This document shows, one piece after another, positions 1 to 7,275 of a stretch of 64,000 bases of DNA (position 1 is its first letter; each line of letters opens with the position of its first letter). The notes beneath the pieces were generated by a model. It was given only the letters and a program-made list of their open reading frames with translations. It did not search any database and was not told the DNA's origin. This DNA is from UBA1858 sp045105615. Lineage in GTDB: Bacteria; Pseudomonadota; Gammaproteobacteria; UBA4575. A program made the position numbers and the translations under genes. The stretch covers positions 1 through 64,000 of the forward strand of contig JBGCDS010000008.1 of NCBI GenBank assembly GCA_045105615.1, written 5' to 3'.

Positions 1-57
1 GACATCTACAATCGGGATACCCAAGTGCTGGCGAGCTTGTATAATGCGGATAATTAA
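1..57 (+). CDS. C-terminal tail of a CDS, probably YcbB-type L,D-transpeptidase (partial)
   Basis: Frame 1 is open from the window edge to a TAA at 55-57 and encodes the last 18 residues, ending in VLASLYNADN. The DIYNRD start of this tail resembles the C-terminus of YcbB/LdtD-type L,D-transpeptidases. The next gene is a DUF882/YcbK protein, and ycbB-ycbK is a common pair in gammaproteobacteria. The catalytic domain lies outside the window, so the assignment rests on the tail and the neighbour only. Confidence 0.45.
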   Translation, partial: DIYNRDTQVLASLYNADN

Positions 58-92
58 AATGTTAATTATAAGTATATATACAGGGGTAAATT

Positions 93-668
93 TTGGCTCA
101 ACAACCGAATGCAAGAAGACCTACTCACCTAAATAGACGCAAATTTTTAATCGCCGCCTCCACTAGTGCAGTAACGGTTTCTTTCCCACATTTAATCCTG
201 GCTAATTCCAGCGCCAATGTTACAACTGAAAAGACCCTGTCTTTTGTTAACCTGCATACCAATGAAACATTACAATGTTGTTATTGGAAAAATAATCTTC
301 CCATATTAGATGAATTGGCAAAAGTTAATTACATTTTACGCGATCACCGCACACAAGAAGTCGCACAGATCGATCTACGTCTTATCGACATGTTGCACAA
401 CTTACACTCCCTTACTGAATCGACTGCACCATTCGAAATAATTTCTGGTTATCGTTCAGCTAAGACGAATGAGTCCTTGCGCAAAAGCACATCGGGTGTC
501 GCCAAACGCAGCTTACATATGCAAGGCAAAGCGGTCGATGTTCGTCTTCCGGATATAGAACTGAAAAAACTTCGCGATGTTGCCATATCACTACAAGCCG
601 GCGGTGTTGGCTATTACTCGAAAAGTGGTTTTTTACACTTAGATACTGGTCGCCCTCGCAACTGGTAG
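93..668 (+). CDS. DUF882 / YcbK family peptidase-like protein, Tat-exported
   Basis: This 191-residue protein begins with a TTG codon placed 6 nt after an AGGGG SD sequence at 82-86. The N-terminus carries a twin-arginine motif (RR at 15-16, NRRKFL) followed by a hydrophobic stretch, so Tat export to the periplasm is expected. The C-terminal half holds the peptidase M15A-type zinc signature: SLHMQGKAVD (His142, Asp149) and FLHLDTG (His182). The family is thought to act on cell-wall peptides, but its substrate is not well established. It follows the YcbB-like tail by 35 bp and may be co-transcribed with it. The family call is confident; the enzymatic role is inferred. Confidence 0.87.
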   Translation: MAQQPNARRPTHLNRRKFLIAASTSAVTVSFPHLILANSSANVTTEKTLSFVNLHTNETLQCCYWKNNLPILDELAKVNYILRDHRTQEVAQIDLRLIDMLHNLHSLTESTAPFEIISGYRSAKTNESLRKSTSGVAKRSLHMQGKAVDVRLPDIELKKLRDVAISLQAGGVGYYSKSGFLHLDTGRPRNW

Positions 669-814
669 TCACTAGCATCTCTGAGAAAAACTATAGTTAA
701 AACTTACAAATCTGTGAGTTTGCTCGCAATTTAAGATTAATTTTCCTCTCTCTAGTGCCAATAACAGATTGTATACAAACATACGATTTGAATGGTCTAG
801 AACGAGAGGAATTT

Positions 815-991
815 GTGAGCACAAACAATCTATTACACTCTTTTGGTATTTTATCTGCGGTGGCAACGTTGCACTTCATCAATGGTGAGTTCTATTTTTA
901 TTCATGCCTATGTGCACTTAGCTGTAGTTATTGGCTTGCCTATAATGCAAAAATACTAAAGAGCGCATTACAAAAAGAATCAAATAAATAG
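815..991 (+). CDS. small hydrophobic protein, unknown function
   Basis: A GTG at 815 is preceded by a good SD sequence (GAGAGGA, 804-810) and opens a 58-residue frame ending at a TAG. The frame extends upstream to a GTG at 755, but that start has no SD. The product has two hydrophobic stretches rich in Phe, Tyr, Cys and Ser and a lysine-containing tail (KILKSALQKESNK), consistent with a small inner-membrane protein with a cytoplasmic C-terminus. I recognise no family. It sits between the DUF882 and DUF3179 genes on the same strand, and conservation elsewhere is unknown. It could be a chance ORF; the SD is the main argument for it. Confidence 0.4.
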   Translation: MSTNNLLHSFGILSAVATLHFINGEFYFYSCLCALSCSYWLAYNAKILKSALQKESNK

Positions 992-1061
992 TCATTCTAA
1001 ATGTAAGCTTGATTACACAACATCGGTCTAGTTAAAACAGCCTATTCAAAGTGTTAACACC

Positions 1062-2405
1062 ATGACCAGACTCCACCTTTTATTTCTAACATTAATATGC
1101 GCAACCAGCGCTTCATTTGCAGATGATACTGTTGCACAAAAAGAGACTTACCAATACGCAATAGACCTTTACGGCTCAACTGAGGAACGTGCCAATGCTA
1201 GAGAATGGATAGCAAAAAGAAATAATCCTGATGTGGTACCTGCACTAATTCGCACGCTACGTTTTTTCCCCGAAGACTCCGCACATACATTACCACTATT
1301 AAAGAAACTAACAGGGCAAGAGTTGGGTAAACGCTGGTTTAATTGGATGGTTTGGCTAGAAGCCAATCCTATAGAAAGCTTTAAAAACAATGAATTATTT
1401 TTAAGCCATATATTTAGTCGTATTGACCCACAATTCCAAGTATTTTTCTATAATGATATTGAACGCAAAATTCGCTTACATGAAATCACCTGGGGTGGTG
1501 TCCGCAAAGATGGCATTCCCGCACTGACTAGGCCGAAAATTATCTGGCCACAGGAAGCAAGCTACCTGAGAGCAAAAGATTTAGTCTTTGGTATTACCAT
1601 CAACGGTGACACACGCGCCTACCCTTATCAGATTATGGATTGGCATGAGATGTTTAATGATGTGATTGGCGGCGTTCCAGTTTCTCTTGCTTATTGCACA
1701 TTGTGCGGTTCTGGCATTTTGTATAAAACACAACTTGATGCTGACAAGCCAGCTTTAATTTTTGGCTCATCAGGATTTTTATATCGTTCAAACAAACTAA
1801 TGTATGACCAAGAAACCCATACACTATGGAATCAATTCAGCGGCAAACCCGTTGTCGGCCCACTAACAAATAGCAATATTGAACTAGAAGTACTTCCTGT
1901 CGTCACCACCACATGGGGAGAATGGTTAGCCCAACACCCAGATACAAAAGTACTCAGCAGCAATACTGGCTTTAAACGTGATTACTCGCCTGGTGTCGCA
2001 TATGGTGCCTACTTTGGTAGCGATGAATTAATGTTTCCTGCTCATCTTGCAAACAAATCATTACAACAAAAAGATCAAGTATTTGGTTTGCGTATTAGTG
2101 GTGCTAAAAAAGCCTGGCCACTAAAATTGTTTGAAAAACCACAGGCGATTAATGACCATGTAGGCATTATCCCTGTAGTCATCATTGGCAATGCTTCAAC
2201 TCAAACCGTTAGAGCTTATCGCTCTGAAGGAAAAGAATTCAGCTTAAACAAAGATGGAGAATTGTTTGTAGAAGGCAAGCAATGGAAATTGAGCGAGACT
2301 GAATTAACTGGTCCTAACAATCAAAGCCTGCCTAGATTGCCTGGCCATATTGCTTATTGGTTTGCATGGAGCGGATATTTCCCCGAAACACTCTCAGAGG
2401 AATAA
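1062..2405 (+). CDS. DUF3179 domain-containing protein, exported
   Basis: The 447-residue product starts with a signal peptide (hydrophobic core then SASFA, cleavage near residue 20). A helical HEAT-like segment follows at about 30-120, then the DUF3179 core. The core has its hallmark pair of cysteines in AYCTLCGSG (Cys212, Cys215) and downstream NQFSGKPVVGPL and LSSNTGFKRDYSPG-type signatures. Members are widespread in marine bacteria and have no established biochemical function; the CxxC suggests redox or metal chemistry, which is inference. Its 3' end faces rnfH across 91 bp with only a weak 5-bp CCTCG/CGAGG inverted repeat. Confidence 0.88.
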   Translation: MTRLHLLFLTLICATSASFADDTVAQKETYQYAIDLYGSTEERANAREWIAKRNNPDVVPALIRTLRFFPEDSAHTLPLLKKLTGQELGKRWFNWMVWLEANPIESFKNNELFLSHIFSRIDPQFQVFFYNDIERKIRLHEITWGGVRKDGIPALTRPKIIWPQEASYLRAKDLVFGITINGDTRAYPYQIMDWHEMFNDVIGGVPVSLAYCTLCGSGILYKTQLDADKPALIFGSSGFLYRSNKLMYDQETHTLWNQFSGKPVVGPLTNSNIELEVLPVVTTTWGEWLAQHPDTKVLSSNTGFKRDYSPGVAYGAYFGSDELMFPAHLANKSLQQKDQVFGLRISGAKKAWPLKLFEKPQAINDHVGIIPVVIIGNASTQTVRAYRSEGKEFSLNKDGELFVEGKQWKLSETELTGPNNQSLPRLPGHIAYWFAWSGYFPETLSEE

Positions 2406-2496
2406 CAAAAATAATACCAATAGGATAATCCTCGCCAAACAATCCGAGGTACTAGTTAGCGGTCAAGATTGAATTCTAAAACACCAAATCATTATT

Positions 2497-2763
2497 CTAT
2501 ACTTTGGCGCGCAATCTACGTGCTTCCATAGGATCCATACTCAATGGGCGATAGATTTCAACCCTATCACCCTCATGCAGCACAGTTTCCAAAGATGCCA
2601 ATTCACCAAACACACCAACTTGATTTTTATCTAAGGAAATATCCGGGTGTTTATCTAACAATCCTGATTTCTTAATTGCCTGCTTCACGGATACACCTTC
2701 AGGCACTTCCGTATTGACCAAAGACTGAATGTTTTGATTGATATACAGAACTTGGATATTCAT
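2497..2763 (-). CDS. rnfH: RnfH family ubiquitin-like protein
   Basis: The 88-residue protein begins MNIQVLYI at 2763; the frame runs further upstream, but homologues start at this point. It has the RnfH/RatB signature: PEGVSVKQAIKKSG, a DKNQVGVFG strand, and the closing DRVEIYRPLSMDPMEARR. The fold is beta-grasp (ubiquitin/MoaD-like); the function is not established. The gene lies 46 bp downstream of ratA, the usual partner. In many gammaproteobacteria bamE follows rnfH convergently; here a DUF3179 gene does. No strong SD is visible before the chosen ATG. Confidence 0.88.
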   Translation of the reverse strand: MNIQVLYINQNIQSLVNTEVPEGVSVKQAIKKSGLLDKHPDISLDKNQVGVFGELASLETVLHEGDRVEIYRPLSMDPMEARRLRAKV

Positions 2764-2809
2764 TAATAAACAATTTGTAAGTAGCACATATAAATATAAG
2801 CACCCAAGG

Positions 2810-3241
2810 TTATTTATAAACATCATTGGCACGCTGGACAAACGAAGTTACTAAACGGTCACAAATTTGACTGAAGAATGACTCCAACGCAATCTTAAGC
2901 ATACGGCTAGATAATTCAAAGTCCACATCAAGTTGTACACGCGAGCCTTCGCTATCAATATCAATAAATTGCCAAACACCCTGTAACTGACTAAATGGAC
3001 CATCAACCAATTGCAGATCAATGCGTTCTTCTGCAGACAATGTATTTCTGGTAGTAAAAGAGGTTTTAATTGCCCCGCGCGAAAAATATAATGCTGCTTC
3101 TTTTTCATTAGATGAAATTTCTTTTGAGGTGCTACTAGAACACCATGGAACAAATTCTGGATAACTTTCAATGTCATTCACCAACGCATACATTTGCGCG
3201 GCCGAATACGGCACTAAAGCACTACGACTAACGCTAGACAC
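2810..3241 (-). CDS. ratA: RatA family protein (COQ10/START-like lipid-binding)
   Basis: The 143-residue protein has the single-domain SRPBCC/COQ10 pattern: SALVPYSAAQMYALVNDIESYPEFVPWC at the N-terminus (read across residues 7-35), alternating beta strands, and a long amphipathic C-terminal helix (FFSQICDRLVTSFVQRA). Members bind ubiquinone-like or other hydrophobic ligands. E. coli RatA has been described as affecting 70S ribosome association, hence the toxin label in databases, but nothing here indicates a toxin-antitoxin locus. It lies upstream of rnfH and is separated from smpB by an inserted Na+-dependent transporter gene. Confidence 0.9.
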   Translation of the reverse strand: MSSVSRSALVPYSAAQMYALVNDIESYPEFVPWCSSSTSKEISSNEKEAALYFSRGAIKTSFTTRNTLSAEERIDLQLVDGPFSQLQGVWQFIDIDSEGSRVQLDVDFELSSRMLKIALESFFSQICDRLVTSFVQRANDVYK

Positions 3242-3259
3242 AATTTTAAATAATTCCTT

Positions 3260-4621
3260 TTAGATAATCCCTATGACATTCAGAAATATTAGCAATACAC
3301 CCACTGGCGTCACAAAACGAATCAAAAATCTCCATACTTGATAAAGCACAGGGTTAGACATTGCCATTTCATCACGAACAGAGCTCTCTCGCATGCTCCA
3401 ACCAACAAACACCGCAATCAACAGGCCACCTAACGGCAACATAATATTCGTCGTTAGATAATCCAATAAATCAAACACTGTTTTATCAAACAGTGTATAT
3501 GTTTTCCATATATTGAAAGAAAACACTGTCCCCAAACCTACCAACCAAGTAATAAATCCACAAATAATACTCGCTTTAATACGCGTTAAACCTCTTCTTT
3601 CAACCAACCATGCTACTGCCGGTTCGATTAGCGAAATCGACGATGTCCACGCAGCAAACACTAACAACACAAAAAACAATGTTCCAAATATCACTCCACC
3701 TGGCATTTGCCCAAATGCCAGCGGCAAAGTATTAAAGATTAAGGCCGCCCCTTGATCTGTATCCAATTGATTTGCAAATACAATAGGAAATATCGCCAAG
3801 CCTGCAAGTATCGCCACAGAAGTATCCATCAACGCGACAGCAAAGCTTGTTTTAGCAATAGAGGCTTGCTGGGAAAGATATGAGCCATAAATCATAATTG
3901 CGCCCATACCCAAACTCAACGAGAAGAATGCCTGCCCCATTGCACTAAGCAATACATCTTGGTTAATTTTTGAAAAATCAGGTGTAAACATAAACTCAAC
4001 GCCCAGCATGAAATGGCCTTGAGAAACTGAATATCCGATTAATACAAAAATCAATATCAACAGTGATGGCATTAAATATCTCACCGCCACTTCCAAGCCA
4101 CCACTCACTCCTCTAGCCACTACAATCATAGTCATCACCATGAACAGTGTATGCCAAAGAATTAATGTCAAAGGACTTGCTACAAGACTTTCAAATAAAG
4201 CACCCGCTTGCGTTCCCGAAATACCTTGCAATGAGCCGGAAACACTTTCTAACACATAAGAAAGTGACCAACCTGCAATAACGCTGTAATAAGAAAGTAT
4301 TAACACTCCTGCGAGCACGCCACTCCAACCCAGTAGACTCCAAGCCTTATGTACATTTTCTTGCTGGCTAAGGGTTTTCATTGTATTGATTGGGCTTTGC
4401 CTTCCACGCCGGCCCAACATGACCTCAGCCATCATAATTGGCAAACCGAACACTGCAATACAAGCGAGATAAATTAAAACAAATGCACCTCCGCCATTTT
4501 CACCAGCCATATAAGGGAACTTCCAAATATTACCAAGCCCCACTGCTGACCCAGCTGCTGCCAAAATAAATGCTAACCGCGAGGACCACTCACCATGTAT
4601 TGATGTATTTTTAGTAGGCAT
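3260..4621 (-). CDS. sodium-dependent transporter, NSS/SNF family
   Basis: The 453-residue integral membrane protein has the neurotransmitter:sodium symporter N-terminal signature. This is GSAVGLGNIWKFPYMAGENG at about residues 20-39, which unwinds in TM1 to bind Na+ and substrate. About eleven hydrophobic segments follow, ending in a TM near the C-terminus (VGVLLIFLNVIGII). Bacterial members import amino acids or related amines with Na+; the substrate cannot be told from sequence. It is encoded 18 bp upstream of ratA on the same strand and is divergent from smpB. It interrupts the usual ratA/smpB divergent pair, which suggests local insertion. Confidence 0.9.
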   Translation of the reverse strand: MPTKNTSIHGEWSSRLAFILAAAGSAVGLGNIWKFPYMAGENGGGAFVLIYLACIAVFGLPIMMAEVMLGRRGRQSPINTMKTLSQQENVHKAWSLLGWSGVLAGVLILSYYSVIAGWSLSYVLESVSGSLQGISGTQAGALFESLVASPLTLILWHTLFMVMTMIVVARGVSGGLEVAVRYLMPSLLILIFVLIGYSVSQGHFMLGVEFMFTPDFSKINQDVLLSAMGQAFFSLSLGMGAIMIYGSYLSQQASIAKTSFAVALMDTSVAILAGLAIFPIVFANQLDTDQGAALIFNTLPLAFGQMPGGVIFGTLFFVLLVFAAWTSSISLIEPAVAWLVERRGLTRIKASIICGFITWLVGLGTVFSFNIWKTYTLFDKTVFDLLDYLTTNIMLPLGGLLIAVFVGWSMRESSVRDEMAMSNPVLYQVWRFLIRFVTPVGVLLIFLNVIGII

Positions 4622-4729
4622 ACTGACTGTGTTTTATTGTTAGACTCCACATTCTGATCAATTTTGCAGCCAGTCTCAAGTAAATGACAAAAATAAGCGT
4701 GTCAGCTGGTAGCTGTTTATAATGAGCCC

Positions 4730-5206
4730 ATGAGCAAGAAAAAAAAACCATCAACCGACAATACTATTGTACTCAACAAGAAAGCTCGTCATGATTACTT
4801 CATCGAAGACACCTATGAAGCGGGTATCGTCTTAGAAGGGTGGGAAGTAAAAAGCCTACGCGCAAAAAGCATTCAAGTAAAAGAAAGTTATATCACCTTA
4901 AAAGCTGGTGAAGCCTGGTTACAGGGGGCACATATTTCCGCACTCCCCACCGCTTCAACTCATATCAAGCCTGATCCGGTGAGATCACGCAAATTGTTAA
5001 TGCATAGAAATGAGATTGATAGACTAATTGGCGCGGTTGACCGCAAGGGATACACCATCGTCCCAGTGAAAATGTACTGGGTAAAAGGTCGAGCAAAAGT
5101 ACAAGTCGGTGTAGCAAAAGGCAAACAGCAACACGATAAACGTAGCACCGAAAAAGATCGTGACTGGGATCGACAAAAGTCACGTATATTAAAACACAAT
5201 GACTAG
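4730..5206 (+). CDS. smpB: SsrA-binding protein SmpB
   Basis: The 158-residue protein binds tmRNA and delivers it to stalled ribosomes in trans-translation. Diagnostic stretches are NKKARHDYFI, YEAGIVLEGWEVKSLRA, YITLKAGEAWL and the basic tail VAKGKQQHDKR...DRDWDRQKSRI. That tail is the helix that enters the empty mRNA channel. Length matches the family (about 160). A TATAAT hexamer lies only 6 nt before the ATG (4718-4723) and no SD is obvious, so translation may be nearly leaderless. The stop codon overlaps that of convergent dnaQ through a CTAG palindrome. No tmRNA gene is nearby. Confidence 0.96.
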   Translation: MSKKKKPSTDNTIVLNKKARHDYFIEDTYEAGIVLEGWEVKSLRAKSIQVKESYITLKAGEAWLQGAHISALPTASTHIKPDPVRSRKLLMHRNEIDRLIGAVDRKGYTIVPVKMYWVKGRAKVQVGVAKGKQQHDKRSTEKDRDWDRQKSRILKHND

Positions 5207-5928
5207 CTTTTCTCAGACTCCAGCATAGTTTCCCAAACAGTGGTTTGATCAGCATTATTTTGTGCGATGTGTTGTAACATTTTTTCATGTTCAGCGACTT
5301 CTTCTTGGCTAGCGCTAATCACATTCAAATCATGCACTTTAGTTGTTTGCTTCCGTGATTTTTTACTGTTCTTCTGCGCTTCAGTGGTGGCCGCCAAACT
5401 GAGAGACACCTGCCCACCAGTCATCGCCAAATAAACATCTGCCAAGATTTGCGCATCTAATAATGCACCATGAAGTTCACGGTGCGAGTTATCTATTTCA
5501 TAACGCTTACATAATGCATCTAAGCTATTGCGCTGCCCAGGGTGCATTTTGCGCGCTTCTTTTAATGTATCTGTGACCTTACAGATTTCATGAATATCTT
5601 TTAACTTATGGTCAATACACTTCAACTCATAATTCAAGAATCCCACATCAAATGCTGCGTTATGAATTATCAATTCACCATCGCGTATAAAATCCAAAAA
5701 CTCTTCGCATACATCATAAAATTTTGGCTTATCTTGCAACGACTCCAAACTGATCCCATGAACCTCTTCAGCACCAGCATCAATATCACGCTCAGGGTTT
5801 AGATACTGATGATAAAAACGATCTGTGACCTGTCGATTATTCACTTCGATCGCACCAATCTCAATAATGCGATGCCCGTCTGAAGTTTCCAAACCGGTTG
5901 TTTCTGTATCCAGTACTATTTGTCTCAT
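5203..5928 (-). CDS. dnaQ: DNA polymerase III epsilon subunit (3'-5' proofreading exonuclease)
   Basis: The 241-residue protein is a DEDDh exonuclease. Exo I motif is VLDTETTG (Asp7, Glu9), Exo II lies around LIIHNAAFDVGF, and Exo III is HGALLDAQILADVY with the catalytic His and Asp. A C-terminal extension after about residue 180 (rich in Lys and Gln) ends in HIAQNNADQTTVWE, consistent with the tail that binds the alpha subunit. It proofreads replication errors in the Pol III core. It lies 31 bp downstream of rnhA, the usual gammaproteobacterial neighbour. Confidence 0.96.
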   Translation of the reverse strand: MRQIVLDTETTGLETSDGHRIIEIGAIEVNNRQVTDRFYHQYLNPERDIDAGAEEVHGISLESLQDKPKFYDVCEEFLDFIRDGELIIHNAAFDVGFLNYELKCIDHKLKDIHEICKVTDTLKEARKMHPGQRNSLDALCKRYEIDNSHRELHGALLDAQILADVYLAMTGGQVSLSLAATTEAQKNSKKSRKQTTKVHDLNVISASQEEVAEHEKMLQHIAQNNADQTTVWETMLESEKS

Positions 5929-5959
5929 CTTAGTATCGCTTTTATCTTTTATATAATCA

Positions 5960-6400
5960 TCAAAGATTCATTTCGTCGATTGCATCATTCGCCAGCTGGT
6001 CAACAATCTCATTCTCCCGGTGACCACTATGCCCTTTCACCCAACGCCAATCAATTTCATGCGCACTAACTAACTCATCTAGCTTGCGCCATAGATCTTC
6101 ATTTTTAACAGGTTTCTTACTAGCTGTTTTCCAACCCCGCTTTTTCCAATTCTGCATCCACTGTTGAATGCCATCCATCACGTAACGAGAATCGGTCGTT
6201 AATTGAATCTTGCAGGGTTTCGACAAACTTTCTAACGCAGAGATGGCAGCCTGTAATTCCATTCGGTTATTGGTTGTGTCTGTGACCGCACCTTTCAGTG
6301 TTTTTTCAGCGCCTTCAAACCTTAGTAACGCTCCCCAGCCACCCGGACCAGGATTCCCTCGGCATGCACCATCGGTAAAAATTTCAACGTGACTCGACAT
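5960..6400 (-). CDS. rnhA: ribonuclease HI
   Basis: The 146-residue enzyme degrades RNA in RNA-DNA hybrids. The acidic catalytic residues fall at the E. coli positions: Asp10 (IFTDGACRGNPG), Glu48 (NNRMELQAA), Asp70 (TTDSRYVMDG) and Asp134 (NEIVDQLAND). The WVKGHSGHRENE loop with the catalytic His is present. Its start overlaps the end of the upstream methyltransferase gene by 17 bp, indicating translational coupling. Methyltransferase-rnhA-dnaQ is a conserved order. Confidence 0.97.
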   Translation of the reverse strand: MSSHVEIFTDGACRGNPGPGGWGALLRFEGAEKTLKGAVTDTTNNRMELQAAISALESLSKPCKIQLTTDSRYVMDGIQQWMQNWKKRGWKTASKKPVKNEDLWRKLDELVSAHEIDWRWVKGHSGHRENEIVDQLANDAIDEMNL

Positions 6401-7127
6401 CTTCTTGCATCCCTACAGTTGGTTTTGGCAGTTTACCTGTGAGTATTCTGTTAGTTGTGGTCGGCCATACACGTTTAAGTGGCGTCAACCTCGCTACGCG
6501 CTTGCGTGCTACAAATATATACACACCACCAATATTAGTTAATTGATACTGAAGAAGCCGCCCTAGTGACTGCATCTTCTTCCAGCTTTGAATTCGCTTA
6601 AATGGAGGCAGGTGAGCGGTGAAATGTAATTCCACCTCCTCAAATCCTAATAGAGAAGACCAGTCTCTAAGCCTCCGTACACTATAAAATTTTGCATTCC
6701 ATGGCGCTAGCTTTTTACGAGACAGAAATAAACGCCACAGCCCATAGAAGGAGTAGGGATTAAAGCCAACAATAATCATATAGCCTTCCGGCACCAAGCA
6801 ACGCTCAACTTCTCTTAGAATCTCGTGCGGCTTTTCAGTGAAGTCGAGCGTGTGTGGCAATACAATTAAATCTGTACTGTCACTGCATATAGGCAAGGCT
6901 GCTGGACTACATATAATGTCTGCAGCTTGGGAACGGTCAACACTAATCTGATCAGATATCGTACAGTTTTTTAATAGCTGGCGATCAGCAAATATATCGC
7001 CCACTTGAATAGCACTGTAGCCAAATATACAAGAAGTGATTCTCCACAAGTGTTGCTCGATGGCACGAGAAATTAATTCGCCTGCATCAGTCTGATACCA
7101 ATCTCTTATGCTTGTTAAGTCAAACAC
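6384..7127 (-). CDS. class I SAM-dependent methyltransferase (rnhA-adjacent type)
   Basis: The 247-residue protein matches the methyltransferase usually found next to rnhA/dnaQ, often between gloB and rnhA. The SAM fold is visible as ...DLIVLPHTLDF (motif IV region, about residue 87), the helix EILREVERCLVPEG and the strand YMIIVGFNPYSFYGLWRL. The first glycine-rich SAM loop is poorly conserved: the region IFGYSAIQVGDIF lacks a clean GxGxG. It has been annotated generically as a methyltransferase type 11; substrate unknown. Its promoter region is shared with the divergent kinase gene. Confidence 0.82.
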   Translation of the reverse strand: MFDLTSIRDWYQTDAGELISRAIEQHLWRITSCIFGYSAIQVGDIFADRQLLKNCTISDQISVDRSQAADIICSPAALPICSDSTDLIVLPHTLDFTEKPHEILREVERCLVPEGYMIIVGFNPYSFYGLWRLFLSRKKLAPWNAKFYSVRRLRDWSSLLGFEEVELHFTAHLPPFKRIQSWKKMQSLGRLLQYQLTNIGGVYIFVARKRVARLTPLKRVWPTTTNRILTGKLPKPTVGMQEDVESR

Positions 7128-7132
7128 TGAAT

Positions 7133-7152
7133 AATTTAACCTCGGTTAAATT
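7133..7152. repeat. perfect inverted repeat AATTTAACC-TC-GGTTAAATT
   Basis: Nine-bp arms with a 2-nt centre lie 5 bp upstream of the methyltransferase start codon, in the 148-bp divergent gap before the kinase gene. It could be an operator for a dimeric regulator covering the methyltransferase translation start, or a small hairpin. No T-run follows on either strand to make it a terminator. Confidence 0.5.
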
Positions 7153-7169
7153 GATGAAAATGCTTCTAT

Positions 7170-7190
7170 GGCTATTCTACGCAAATAGCC
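7170..7190. repeat. inverted repeat GGCTATT-N7-AATAGCC
   Basis: Perfect 7-bp arms with a 7-nt spacer lie in the middle of the divergent gap between the methyltransferase and kinase genes. The spacing is compatible with a regulator binding site; there is no flanking T-run. Confidence 0.4.
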
Positions 7191-7238
7191 CCTCGACTGA
7201 AATTGTGTTGCCCATCACAAATCAACGAAAGACATTGA

Positions 7239-7252
7239 AAATACATGTATTT
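7239..7252. promoter_or_regulatory. 14-bp perfect palindrome upstream of the Ser/Thr kinase gene
   Basis: AAATACATGTATTT is self-complementary over 14 bp. Flanking bases (TTGA on the left, CA on the right) extend it imperfectly. It ends 23 bp before the proposed TTG start of the kinase, where a repressor or the ribosome could compete. It is the third inverted repeat within this 148-bp gap. The operator role is inferred. Confidence 0.45.
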
Positions 7253-7275
7253 CATCGCCTGTGTACAGCGTTTAG

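Noticed and set aside
2406..2496. Bidirectional terminator between the DUF3179 gene and rnfH
   Set aside because: Only a 5-bp CCTCG/CGAGG repeat with a loop of about 10 nt and no T-run on either side, too weak to call.
2497..3241. ratA-rnfH (RatAB) as a toxin-antitoxin module
   Set aside because: Both are conserved single-copy housekeeping-type proteins with COQ10-like and ubiquitin-like folds; the toxin label comes from overexpression work and the locus lacks TA features.
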